A stretch of DNA of 41,245 bases from Sulfurovum sp. (GCA_026990595.1 JALXCZ010000044.1:1-41245); one strand, 5' to 3'. Counted from the stretch's first letter, positions 19,766 through 27,420 are shown. The notes: a model not told the origin generated them from the letters alone. Made by a program: numbers and translations.

Positions 19766-20329
19766 CTATCTGCTTCTAAAGGTAGAGACTTCTTTTTCTC
19801 CGGCCACAGTTCCGAGTCTTGAGCCACTTCTTTTTTCCGATTCACGTATACAACGTACACATCTGATATAATTTGTCTCTTTTTTAACTCTTTTATATTG
19901 ATAGGCATCTGCAGGGAAGACCACATAATATCTATTTTCGGTAGTAGGCGTTGATGACCAGAAATCATTCCCTCTGTAATAGGTAAAGACCTGTCCTGTT
20001 TTTCTATGCACATGCATAAGTTCGTCTGCTGTAGGAAGTCTCCAGTCTGTATATCCTGCATAATTCAATCTACGGCAATAGTTCATTGCATGATTCCAGG
20101 TTCCCGCTTTGGCGACTGAATGGTGACGCTTATAGGCACCATCTTCCGCATCGGTATACGCTTGATCCTGCCACATAAGCTGAGCATCTTTTTCTATATA
20201 TATTTTGTTTGCTTTACATATCTTGTTAGGGATATCTGCAACTGCCGATAGATTGGGGCTTATATTCCCCCCTGCTATAAGCAGTGCAGTTGATAAAAAA
20301 ACCCATAACATCACCACTGTTTTCTTCAT
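19766..20329 (-). CDS. Secreted DUF1566 (Lcl-like) domain protein
   Basis: 187 residues with a signal peptide (1-20). The mature part has the DUF1566 pattern: LMWQDQAY near 52-59, then WNHAMNYCRRLNYAGYTDWRLPTADEL (about 78-104, in pieces) and DFWSST near 122-127. Two cysteines near the end (CVRC) may pair with others. Such domains sit on secreted or surface proteins and their role is mostly unknown. The ATG at 20329 has AAGGAGAAAGTA in front; an upstream TTG (20344) lies on the ribosome site and is rejected. It is probably the last gene of the minus-strand L,D-transpeptidase group. Confidence 0.75.
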   Translation of the reverse strand: MKKTVVMLWVFLSTALLIAGGNISPNLSAVADIPNKICKANKIYIEKDAQLMWQDQAYTDAEDGAYKRHHSVAKAGTWNHAMNYCRRLNYAGYTDWRLPTADELMHVHRKTGQVFTYYRGNDFWSSTPTTENRYYVVFPADAYQYKRVKKETNYIRCVRCIRESEKRSGSRLGTVAGEKEVSTFRSR

Positions 20330-20406
20330 TACTTTCTCCTTCAAAATCCAATATTATTCAATATGATAATATAACCTTTATCAAACTAAGCTAAATTTTT
20401 TAATAA

Positions 20407-20994
20407 TTATGAATTAATTGTAATCGGTACACCGTTCTCTACTGCTACCCAAAGTCTGTCCATTGCTCGATTTGGCACTGCCATACACCCTTCTGTCCAG
20501 TCATGTGAAAGCGTATAATTGTCTCCATGTCCGTCTGCATTCCATTTTGGTTGCCCATGTATCGTAATATATCCTCCCGGTGTTGCCCCATGCGCTCTTG
20601 CTCTTGCCTTATCTGCAGCATTCGGATAAGAGATCATTAAAGATCTATAGAGTCTGGGATCACATTTTTTTCTTACAATACAATAACTCCCTTCCGGTGT
20701 TCTATAATCTCCGGCACTGATCTTATTTCCTTTATCTCCATTTTTTCCCAAAGAGATACGAAATTCATCCACCACTTTTCCATTACGATAGGTATAGAGT
20801 CTTCTTTTCTTTTTATAGACAACGATCTTGTCTATTTTTTGACTTTTGATAATTTCAGAACCTGAAGCCAACTGCTTACGGCACTCTTTTGTCGCATAAG
20901 GTGTTTTATCTACTTTACCATAGGCTGTAGGCTCTCCGCACCCTCCAATAAAAAAAACTGTTACCGCTGCTAAAAATCCTAATATTACTTTCAT
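20407..20994 (-). CDS. Lipoprotein L,D-transpeptidase (YkuD family), copy 1
   Basis: 195 residues. The lipobox FIGGC puts the lipid on Cys19, so it is membrane-anchored on the periplasmic side. The YkuD catalytic motif is HGQPKWN followed by SHDWTEGCMAV, with catalytic Cys170, and TPEG and PGGYITIHG upstream. Family members cross-link peptidoglycan stem peptides or attach or release proteins. The ATG at 20994 has GGAG before it; an earlier in-frame ATG (21009) is rejected because it would swallow that ribosome site. It is about 21 bases after the small helical gene and is about half identical by eye to copy 2. Confidence 0.88.
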   Translation of the reverse strand: MKVILGFLAAVTVFFIGGCGEPTAYGKVDKTPYATKECRKQLASGSEIIKSQKIDKIVVYKKKRRLYTYRNGKVVDEFRISLGKNGDKGNKISAGDYRTPEGSYCIVRKKCDPRLYRSLMISYPNAADKARARAHGATPGGYITIHGQPKWNADGHGDNYTLSHDWTEGCMAVPNRAMDRLWVAVENGVPITINS

Positions 20995-21015
20995 TTTTTC
21001 TCCTGTCATTTATAT

Positions 21016-21402
21016 TTAACCCCAGTCTTCATTTTGATGTCTGGATCTGTGTTTATCTTTTTTGTACGATGTACCGTTTTTTAGCTTCTGCAAACGGTTG
21101 AGATTACTCATTTCAGCCTCTCGCATGTCACTAAAAACTTTATCATTAAAATCTTCAGACAAACAAGTTTGTTGATAGATTCTTTCAATATACGATTTAA
21201 GTTGCTGATGATATTCTGAATCCAACTGCACTTCCGCTTTTTCATCAAACTTTTTTTTCAGCTGTTCAAATTTTACCATAAAACTTTGAGAACATGCCTG
21301 CTCATCCCGGAACATTCGAAAAAGATTTTTACTTATCTTTTCCAATTCTGTTATATATTTCTGACGATTGAATTTATCGATCTGTTTTTGCGTGTATCTA
21401 AT
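21016..21402 (-). CDS. Small helical protein with probable ATT start
   Basis: Unrecognised charged, mostly helical protein of about 128 residues without signal peptide or membrane segment; rich in Lys, Glu, Gln and Arg. The only normal start in frame, a TTG at 21345, has no ribosome site. Reading upstream, the frame stays open to an ATT at 21400-21402 preceded by AAGGAG with 5-base spacing, and that AAGGAG directly follows the stop codon of L,D-transpeptidase copy 2. No ATG or GTG lies between. ATT initiation, known for infC, would give a coupled third cistron. Otherwise the TTG start or a sequence error applies. Confidence 0.55.
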   Translation of the reverse strand: MRYTQKQIDKFNRQKYITELEKISKNLFRMFRDEQACSQSFMVKFEQLKKKFDEKAEVQLDSEYHQQLKSYIERIYQQTCLSEDFNDKVFSDMREAEMSNLNRLQKLKNGTSYKKDKHRSRHQNEDWG

Positions 21403-21411
21403 ACTGTCTCC

Positions 21412-21993
21412 TTAGCGAATAATGATCGGTACACCTTCTCGTACCGCATACCATAATTGTCTCATAGCAGTGTTTGTCACGGCAACACAACCTTCCGTCC
21501 AGTTATGGGAAAGAGTATAAGTGTCTCCTTTCCCGTCCGCATTCCATACAGGTTGTGCATGAATAGTAATATCACCTCCTGGATTCACTCCTTTGGCTTG
21601 TGCTTTTTTCACATCTTCAGGACGAGGGTAAGAGATGCAAAGCGAACGATAATATTTGGGAGAGCATAACTTTCTCTGTATCCAAAAAGTACCCTCCGGA
21701 GTTTTATAATCCCCTTTTTGTTCCTTCGTTCCTACAGGATTTTTTCCTAAAGAAACAGGGATCGTACTTTGTACTTTGTTATTTTTATAAAGATACATTT
21801 TACGTTCTTTTTTTTCAACGATGATCAGATCGATACTCTCGCCTTCTATATAATCCTCAGCATCCAAAAGCTCTTTTTTACATTCATCCAGAGTATAGCG
21901 GTTTCCTTGGACTTCCGGATCTTTTCCACAGCTGGATAAAGCCAGTAAAAAGAAAAATAGAAAATAGAAAATAATTCTGTGGCTTAAAAACAT
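21412..21993 (-). CDS. Lipoprotein L,D-transpeptidase (YkuD family), copy 2
   Basis: 193 residues if started at the ATG at 21993: hydrophobic signal then lipobox ALSSC with Cys22. YkuD motifs match copy 1: TPEGTFW, PGGDITIHAQPVWN, and SHNWTEGCVAV with catalytic Cys169. An upstream TTG (22059) would add 22 hydrophobic residues but falls within the hairpin after tpx. The ATG has no ribosome site; TACAAT only 5 bases before it could be a -10 box, which would make the message almost leaderless. The pair of paralogues around a small gene suggests a local duplication with an acquired or divergent partner. Confidence 0.85.
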   Translation of the reverse strand: MFLSHRIIFYFLFFFLLALSSCGKDPEVQGNRYTLDECKKELLDAEDYIEGESIDLIIVEKKERKMYLYKNNKVQSTIPVSLGKNPVGTKEQKGDYKTPEGTFWIQRKLCSPKYYRSLCISYPRPEDVKKAQAKGVNPGGDITIHAQPVWNADGKGDTYTLSHNWTEGCVAVTNTAMRQLWYAVREGVPIIIR

Positions 21994-22054
21994 AAGTGAT
22001 TGTAACGAAATTCGAAATAAAGATAAATAAAATGGGAGAAAAAATGGGAGAAAG

Positions 22055-22078
22055 TTCAAAACCCGGAAGGGTTTTGAA
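22055..22078 (-). terminator. Hairpin after tpx
   Basis: Perfect 10-bp stem TTCAAAACCC / GGGTTTTGAA with a 4-base loop, starting 5 bases after the tpx stop on the minus strand. The downstream side is CTTTCTCCCATTTTTT, a broken U tract. It separates tpx from the L,D-transpeptidase group. Confidence 0.6.
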
Positions 22079-22083
22079 AAAAA

Positions 22084-22599
22084 TTAAAGTGCTGCTTTAG
22101 CTGCTGCGATAGCTTCTTCATAGTCAGGCTCTTGTGTAATTTCAGGAACAACTTGCTTATAAGTGATTTTTCCGTCTTTTCCTACAACAAAGATAACTCT
22201 GGCAGTTACACCCGCCAAAGGACCGTCTGCAAGAAGTACACCGTAAGCATTTGCAAACTCTTTATTTCTGAAGTCAGAACATACTTTTAAATTTTCGATT
22301 CCAGCTGCTCCACACCATCTAGCCGCTGCAAATGGAAGATCCATAGATACAGTGATCACTTCTACACCGTCTAGTGACGCTGCTTCTTGGTTGAATCTTC
22401 TAGTCTCTGCATCACATACACCAGTGTCCAGTGAAGGAACTGCAACTACAAGTTGCACTTTACCTTCTCCCCCTACTTGTTCGTCTTGAAGCATTGGATC
22501 ACAGTTTACTACTGTGACTACCGGTGCTGTATCACCTACGTTGATTTCTGTACCGCCAAGGTTACATACGATGTCATTTTTAAATGTTACTGTTGCCAT
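22084..22599 (-). CDS. tpx: Thiol peroxidase (2-Cys, Tpx type)
   Basis: Thioredoxin-dependent peroxidase of 171 residues protecting against alkyl and hydrogen peroxides; expected in periplasm or cytoplasm without an obvious signal peptide here. The peroxidatic Cys62 lies in SLDTGVCDAETRRFN, and the resolving cysteine is Cys96 in RWCGAAG, the E. coli Tpx pattern (Cys61/Cys95). An extra Cys107 follows. The ATG has an AAGGATATT in front. Downstream hairpin suggests it is monocistronic. Confidence 0.95.
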   Translation of the reverse strand: MATVTFKNDIVCNLGGTEINVGDTAPVVTVVNCDPMLQDEQVGGEGKVQLVVAVPSLDTGVCDAETRRFNQEAASLDGVEVITVSMDLPFAAARWCGAAGIENLKVCSDFRNKEFANAYGVLLADGPLAGVTARVIFVVGKDGKITYKQVVPEITQEPDYEEAIAAAKAAL

Positions 22600-22862
22600 T
22601 TAATATCCTTTAAATTGTTTTGATAGGAGCATTATGACTTAATTCGGATAAATTTAGTCTTAATTAAGCCATTTCCATTGATTTGTATCTGTTTAAACAT
22701 TATCTCAACTGCCGTTGTAACGTATTATTTAAAGGCTTCTGTTTCTTATCGTAACATATAAATTTAGTTTTGTTTGGGAAAGTGGTATAACTACTATATC
22801 ATACCAGGGAGAACTTCTTTCCCACTTCTTTGTATAGAAAGAAGTAAAAAAGGAAAAGAGAT
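22600..22862. other. Intergenic region before tpx, with an inverted repeat
   Basis: No gene seen. ACTTCTTT (22824-22831) and AAAGAAGT (22838-22845) form an 8-bp stem with a 6-base loop, 17 bases after the end of the next minus-strand gene, without a clear U tract. The half nearer tpx holds its promoter (minus strand) but no single -10 stands out. Confidence 0.4.
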
Positions 22863-23255
22863 TTATTTATTTGCGATTGCTTTTACCCATTTTTCCATGG
22901 CTGCATTGGCATCCGGATTTGGTGCTTCCAAAAAGCTTATGACAAAACTCTTGTGCATTTCAGCAATACCAAAAGAACGTGGTCTTACCCCAAGCACTTC
23001 CGGCTTAGGCAATACTTTCCCAAAACAACAAATAAGATTTTTAGCATCTTTAATATTCTCTGAAATTTCTCCGACTTTAAGACCCGACGTATGGGCATAA
23101 TGATCAAAAACACCAATAACCACTGCTACAGGATGTGCTTCTATCTGAGTTTTCAAATATGTGATAATTTCATCTACATTGTTATAGGTTGTCTCATTTT
23201 TTGCTATTTCAATGGTAAATACTGGATATTTTTCCATGACTGTGATTTGTTTCAT
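22863..23255 (-). CDS. Conserved hypothetical protein, 130 residues
   Basis: Soluble alpha/beta-looking protein without signal peptide; I recall similar proteins (DUF6858-like) in sulfur-oxidising epsilonproteobacteria but cannot confirm it. Features: a YHAHTSG-like DHYAHTSG (about 51-58), an internal ICCFGKVLPKPEVLGVRPRS (about 74-94, in pieces) with adjacent Cys-Cys, and a C-terminal helix. The paired cysteines next to a conserved Gly-Pro-rich loop could be a redox or metal site. An AAAGGA ribosome site precedes the ATG. It follows the repeat block after the SQR-like gene. Confidence 0.65.
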   Translation of the reverse strand: MKQITVMEKYPVFTIEIAKNETTYNNVDEIITYLKTQIEAHPVAVVIGVFDHYAHTSGLKVGEISENIKDAKNLICCFGKVLPKPEVLGVRPRSFGIAEMHKSFVISFLEAPNPDANAAMEKWVKAIANK

Positions 23256-23300
23256 TTTTCTTATTTTCCTTTGTATCGTAAAATTGTATTTTAGGTTATA

Positions 23301-23482
23301 GCGTTTTCTTAACGCACAGCCTCCGCGGCTTCACTTCGTTACGACCGCTTCGGTTTCGACGCTACAAAAGACACGCAGATGTCGTTAGACTAAAGTAGTT
23401 CCAGCCTCCGCGGCTCCGCTTCGCTATGACCGCTCCGGTTTCGACACTAAAATCGACACGCAGGTGTCGATTTCTTAACGTG
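23301..23482. repeat. GC-rich tandem structured repeat, two units
   Basis: Two units of about 70 bases (23317-23386 and 23402-23473) with a period of 85 are about 85 percent identical, each starting CAGCCTCCGCGGCT. Both contain the palindromic core CCGCGG and end in a hairpin: unit 2 has a perfect 10-bp stem AAATCGACAC / GTGTCGATTT around GCAG (23450-23473). The string TTTCTTAACG occurs before unit 1 and after unit 2. GC content is far above the surrounding DNA. It lies downstream of the SQR-like gene and its last hairpin is followed by TTTT on the minus strand, so it may also terminate that transcript. Confidence 0.75.
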
Positions 23483-23484
23483 TC

Positions 23485-24654
23485 TCACATTCCAGGGATT
23501 CTTGGGATCTTTCCCAGTTTGGAATTACGGCAGTACCATCCCCACCCTTTTTTCATCCAGTGTCCTATGATCGGCATAGGGATCATTTTGCCCCCTTTAT
23601 TGTCTCTGTAAACAAAAGCTGCTCCATTACCAGTATCCATGACACACAAAATATTGAGATGCTCTTCATAGCTGTATTTTGAATCAATATTCTGGATCTT
23701 CATCGCTATATTGTAGGCTGTATTTTTAGCCATAACCTCAGCCACATGTCCTTGTTTGGCTCTCCACTCCGGACCCATAAGTGAAGCAGAATCACCAATA
23801 GCATAAATACCTTCAAATCCCTCTATCTCATTGTATTTATTGGTCACAACAAAGCCTGCTGCACTCAATGGCAATCCAGACTCTGCTAAAATACTATGTC
23901 CCGTTCCTGCAGAGATGAACATGGTGAGATCAGATACTATCTTCTCCCCATCCTCAAAGAGGATGCCATCTTCTATAAATTCTGTAATTTTTGTACCGAC
24001 TTTTTTCTTGATATTGGTCATTCCGAACATCTTGTCCATCATCACCAATGCTTTGTCACCCATTTTCTGTCCAGGTTTTTCCATAGGTGCAAAGAAAGTC
24101 AATTCAAAATTTTCTCTGATACCTTTGTTCTTTAGAAAATTATGGACATTGAAAAGCACTTCAAAAGCAGGACCTCCACGGACAGCAGAACTGTCTTTTG
24201 GGTTTCCGCCAAAACCCATAGCGATCTTCCCACTATCTTTAAGAACAAGGGCATCCAAACGTTTGTAAAGTTCTTCTGCCTCTTCAGGTTTCCCGCAAAT
24301 AGAAAGTGTGTGCTCCATCCCTTTATGTTTCATCTTGTCCTGTCCAAGTGCAACAACAATATATGCATAATCATCTAATACCCGACCACTTTCAAGTGTT
24401 ACCCTTTTTTCTTTTGCTTCAAAAGAGACTACCGGATCAATGATCAGCTTAAATCCATGCTTAAAAGCGATCTTGTCAAGAGGTACAGAAACATCCTCTT
24501 TGGTTACCTCTCCTGTCGGTATCCAGATTGAGGTAGGATAGATATAAAAATAATCCCTCTCACTTACCAGTGTTACATCAAGTTCCTGTTTTCTGAGGTA
24601 AATTGCCGCTTCAACACCCGCAAATCCACCACCTAATACTAAAATTTTTGACAT
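23485..24654 (-). CDS. SQR-like FAD-dependent oxidoreductase
   Basis: 389-residue flavoprotein of the sulfide:quinone reductase/FCSD/NDH-2 superfamily. FAD binding GGGFAGVEAA (8-17 from the chosen start), an ALGQ (about 102-105) and a C-terminal GDSASL near 295. The SQR-type cysteines are Cys120 (SICGKP) and Cys337 (NILCVMD), with the usual central cysteine absent: the matching place has SSAVRGGPAFE. Sulfide oxidation by the usual three-Cys mechanism is thus uncertain. The WGWYC tail (Cys375) looks membrane-associating. Start ATG 24654 has AAGGAG; an upstream GTG (24660) is rejected. It follows ccoG by 9 bases, so both share an operon. Confidence 0.85.
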   Translation of the reverse strand: MSKILVLGGGFAGVEAAIYLRKQELDVTLVSERDYFYIYPTSIWIPTGEVTKEDVSVPLDKIAFKHGFKLIIDPVVSFEAKEKRVTLESGRVLDDYAYIVVALGQDKMKHKGMEHTLSICGKPEEAEELYKRLDALVLKDSGKIAMGFGGNPKDSSAVRGGPAFEVLFNVHNFLKNKGIRENFELTFFAPMEKPGQKMGDKALVMMDKMFGMTNIKKKVGTKITEFIEDGILFEDGEKIVSDLTMFISAGTGHSILAESGLPLSAAGFVVTNKYNEIEGFEGIYAIGDSASLMGPEWRAKQGHVAEVMAKNTAYNIAMKIQNIDSKYSYEEHLNILCVMDTGNGAAFVYRDNKGGKMIPMPIIGHWMKKGWGWYCRNSKLGKIPRIPGM

Positions 24655-24663
24655 TATCACTCC

Positions 24664-26118
24664 TTACTTTTTAAGGAGATCTGAACGAGGATAGACAAAT
24701 ACAGTGTGTCTTTCTACTGCAATTTTCTCTTTGTCATCCGTTGCAAATGCCTTGATCGTTACAGGGATCGGTGTATCTTTTCTTGCATTATTCGCTAAGC
24801 GTTCTTTGGTTCTAAGCACAACCACTTTTTTACGTTTTTTGCCCGGGGCAATAGAAAAAGGCTCTTTAGGTCTAATGATCTTGATTTTATTTTTCAAATC
24901 TCCTTCTATCTCAAAGTAATAGGTATGTTTTTTGCTGTCTGTATTGGCAAAAAGGAAAAGGTAATCATTCTCTACCCTACCATGATCAAGTACTTTATAA
25001 AGTCTCGTTGTTTTATTGACATTCAACAGCATATGTTCTTTTTTGCTTCCCATAACAAACAGTGCAACAAGTACAATTGCCAATACTGTAAAGTACGCAA
25101 TCACTTTAGGTCTGAAATAATTTGTTTTACCTTTTTGATAGATTGTCTCATTCTCACTTGACCATTTTACCAGTGAAGGTTTACCTAAGGCACCCATAAC
25201 TGTCGTACAGGCATCAACACACTCCAGACAGTTAATACACTCAAGCTGTAATCCTTTACGGATGTCGATGTGCGTAGGACAGACCGTTACACAACTCTCA
25301 CAGGTCGTACACTCTGCTGTAGGATCCGCAGCAAGCAGCTCTTTTGTTTTACTATACTCTTTGTGTCTGTCATGTCCATGCCCCTGGTAGATCTCTCCTC
25401 CACGATTAGGATCGTAGATCGCCATGATCGTATCATCATCATACAGTACTGACTGTACACGGCTGTAGGGACAAATATAAACACAAAAATCCTCTTTAAT
25501 AAAGATAACATCAACAATAATAAAGAGAGCAATACCGATCAGCATTCCAAATAGCATCATGTGTTCACTTGGATTTTGCAAATACTTGAAAAAATCTTCC
25601 GGCGGCACAAAGAACCAAAGAAAGTCTGCAGCAGCAATAAACGCCAGAATCGACCAGAGCAGAATCGCGATCACTTTTTTCACCTGATTTTCAGGTTTAC
25701 TCATGTCCGGATCTTTTTGCTTGTTTTTAATACGCTTTCTCAAGCCAAGCAGTTTTGTTTCTATTCCATCTCTGTAGATGACTCGGAAAATCGTTTGAGG
25801 ACAGGCCCATCCACACCATGCTCTACCACCTACTGCTGTTACAGCAAAAATACCCAGAAAAAGCAACATAAGCAAAAACGGCATCAAATACAGTTCCTGC
25901 ATATCAAATGCCACACCTGCCAAGTGTAGTTTTTTATGGTCAAAACTAAGTAGAAAAAGGTGATTCCCCCCAATAGTGATCCAGGGCATTACAAGTGCTA
26001 CGATCGTCGCCGCTACATATGCCCAATAACGTTTAATACGATAAGGTACCCACCCCTTTAAATACTCTTTTGCTTGGTTCTTTTTGGATTTTGTCTCTTC
26101 ATTCACAATTGCTTCCAT
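24664..26118 (-). CDS. ccoG: Cytochrome c oxidase accessory protein CcoG
   Basis: Integral membrane iron-sulfur protein (484 residues) of the CcoG/FixG/RdxA family needed for copper handling during cbb3 oxidase assembly. Several membrane helices; CGWACP at 102-106; then a 2[4Fe-4S] ferredoxin region with Cys269, 272, 275, 279 and Cys293, 296, 299, 303; the last 130 residues are an immunoglobulin-like periplasmic domain. Start ATG at 26118 follows AAAGGAT; the longer frame upstream belongs to the regulator gene, whose stop codon ends one base before. It sits between a degenerate resolvase-like regulator and an SQR-like enzyme, suggesting joint control of respiration. Confidence 0.94.
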   Translation of the reverse strand: MEAIVNEETKSKKNQAKEYLKGWVPYRIKRYWAYVAATIVALVMPWITIGGNHLFLLSFDHKKLHLAGVAFDMQELYLMPFLLMLLFLGIFAVTAVGGRAWCGWACPQTIFRVIYRDGIETKLLGLRKRIKNKQKDPDMSKPENQVKKVIAILLWSILAFIAAADFLWFFVPPEDFFKYLQNPSEHMMLFGMLIGIALFIIVDVIFIKEDFCVYICPYSRVQSVLYDDDTIMAIYDPNRGGEIYQGHGHDRHKEYSKTKELLAADPTAECTTCESCVTVCPTHIDIRKGLQLECINCLECVDACTTVMGALGKPSLVKWSSENETIYQKGKTNYFRPKVIAYFTVLAIVLVALFVMGSKKEHMLLNVNKTTRLYKVLDHGRVENDYLFLFANTDSKKHTYYFEIEGDLKNKIKIIRPKEPFSIAPGKKRKKVVVLRTKERLANNARKDTPIPVTIKAFATDDKEKIAVERHTVFVYPRSDLLKK

Positions 26119-26119
26119 T

Positions 26120-26791
26120 TTATGATATCCTTTCTTGTTGTTGTTTCTCTTGTTCAAATGGACATACCAATATCGTATTGTCCACGCCTGAAATATCCTG
26201 AGGTTGATTGATCTCCATCCAAGATCCTTCAACCAATTCTTTTATCCCTCTTGACTCGATATAATCTTTCAAAGAACTCCTGCTGACCTTTAATTCTCTT
26301 GCAATGGCACTGACATTCATCCCTCCTTTAAGTAAAGCGATGATCTGCGGCTGATACTCATCAAACTTTGAGGAAGATCGGCTTCCTTTCGGACGACCAA
26401 TCTGATTTGATTTTGCTTTTTGTGCTTCTCGAAGATCATTGAGTAAAGGGAATATCTCTACAACTGTTGTCTCCTTATTGATCCGTCTCTTCGCACTGGC
26501 AATATACAGATCAATTTTCCGACTCAACATACAGTTTATGATTTTGATCAACTCTTCAGCACGATCACTCAAAACAGAAAGAGTATCAACAACAAGGCTA
26601 CTCCCCTCTTCTAAAGAATGCATGAACTCTTCAAACTTTTTTCTCTCTTCTATAAGGTGGTTTTTACTAGAATACTCTATCACTTCCTTATCTATTTCCA
26701 GATTTTGAGCCAATGAAAATGAGAGGATATTACGCTGCTGTTCAGACATATTGTGATTGTCCGGCATTTGTCTTAAATACGCATAATTCAT
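26120..26791 (-). CDS. Resolvase-like DNA-binding regulator without recombinase active site
   Basis: 223 residues. Residues 1-105 have the fold pattern of a serine-recombinase N-terminal domain, starting NYAYLRQMPD, but the catalytic Ser position is Met9 and the LDRLGR region is LSVLSDR (71-77), so strand cleavage is not expected. Residues 130-182 form a Hin/resolvase helix-turn-helix (GRPKGSR then ARELKVSRSSLKDYI). A 40-residue tail with Cys210 is extra. The stop codon falls one base before the ccoG ATG, so it is the first gene of the operon, and it most likely works as a transcription factor. Confidence 0.7.
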   Translation of the reverse strand: MNYAYLRQMPDNHNMSEQQRNILSFSLAQNLEIDKEVIEYSSKNHLIEERKKFEEFMHSLEEGSSLVVDTLSVLSDRAEELIKIINCMLSRKIDLYIASAKRRINKETTVVEIFPLLNDLREAQKAKSNQIGRPKGSRSSSKFDEYQPQIIALLKGGMNVSAIARELKVSRSSLKDYIESRGIKELVEGSWMEINQPQDISGVDNTILVCPFEQEKQQQERIS

Positions 26792-26949
26792 ACTTCTCCT
26801 TATAACCTTTTGCCCACTTTAACAAAAATGATGTTAAAAATACATTATTTTTCTACTAAAAGCGTCATTTTATCTCTTTTTTCGTCATTTTTCTTCATTT
26901 ACATCATTTTTTATGTTAAAATCTATAAAAATAAATAGTAGGTAACATT
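26792..26949. promoter_or_regulatory. Divergent promoter with phased TCATTTT repeats
   Basis: Between the resolvase-like gene and moaC. CGTCATTTT at 26863-26871 and 26883-26891 and CATCATTTT at 26902-26910 are direct repeats spaced 20 and 19 bases (two helical turns). Nearer the regulator gene, TTTAACA (26818-26824) and TGTTAAA (26832-26838) form an inverted repeat around AAAATGA, with another TGTTAAA at 26914-26920. The sites lie 45-130 bases from both starts, fitting an operator array for the neighbouring regulator (inference). Confidence 0.5.
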
Positions 26950-27420
26950 TTGAATTTAACACATTTAGATGAACAGAACAAACCAAAAATGGTTGATGTA
27001 GGCGACAAAGCAGCAACAACTCGTATTGCAACAGCAAGTGGAATTATAGAGGTTGGACAGGAGGCTTTTGATGCAGTAGTAGCCAACAGAGCCAAAAAAG
27101 GTCCGGTTCTCCAAACAGCCGTCATCGCAGCCATTCAAGGTACTAAACAGACAAGCACTCTCATCCCTATGTGCCACCCACTCATGCTGACCTCTGTGAA
27201 AACCGATATAGAAGAGCTGCCTAAACTACCTGGATTTAAACTCACCGTGACTGCCAAACTTACAGGACAGACAGGGGTAGAGATGGAAGCACTCACGGGA
27301 GTAAGCATAGGGTTACTTACCATTTATGATATGCTTAAAGCTATCGACAAAGGAATGATTATTAAAAATATTCAACTAGAAAGTAAATCAGGAGGTAACA
27401 GCGGTGATTTTAGACGATAA
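26950..27420 (+). CDS. moaC: Cyclic pyranopterin monophosphate synthase
   Basis: MoaC makes cyclic pyranopterin monophosphate in molybdenum-cofactor synthesis together with MoaA. The 156-residue protein shows the family stretches PKMVDVGDK (12-20), [16 protein letters not shown] (about 73-81) and [11 protein letters not shown] (about 117-127), with the expected Cys and His in MCHP. The start is a TTG preceded by TAGG. The cofactor would serve SoxC and other molybdoenzymes. Its end overlaps the DUF493 gene by 17 bp; moaC followed by DUF493 is, as I recall, also the arrangement in Campylobacter. Confidence 0.95.
   Translation: MNLTHLDEQNKPKMVDVGDKAATTRIATASGIIEVGQEAFDAVVANRAKKGPVLQTAVIAAIQGTKQTSTLIPMCHPLMLTSVKTDIEELPKLPGFKLTVTAKLTGQTGVEMEALTGVSIGLLTIYDMLKAIDKGMIIKNIQLESKSGGNSGDFRR

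Noticed and set aside
22774-23100. Plus-strand frame over the 130-residue gene
   Set aside because: Antisense shadow; the minus frame has a ribosome site and protein-like composition.
23317-23473. CRISPR array from the two repeat units
   Set aside because: Units are long, imperfect, only two, and structured; the gap is not spacer-like and no cas genes are near.
26120-26791. Mobile-element invertase or transposon resolvase
   Set aside because: The active-site serine and arginines are missing and no inverted repeats or cargo are near; a regulator is the better reading.
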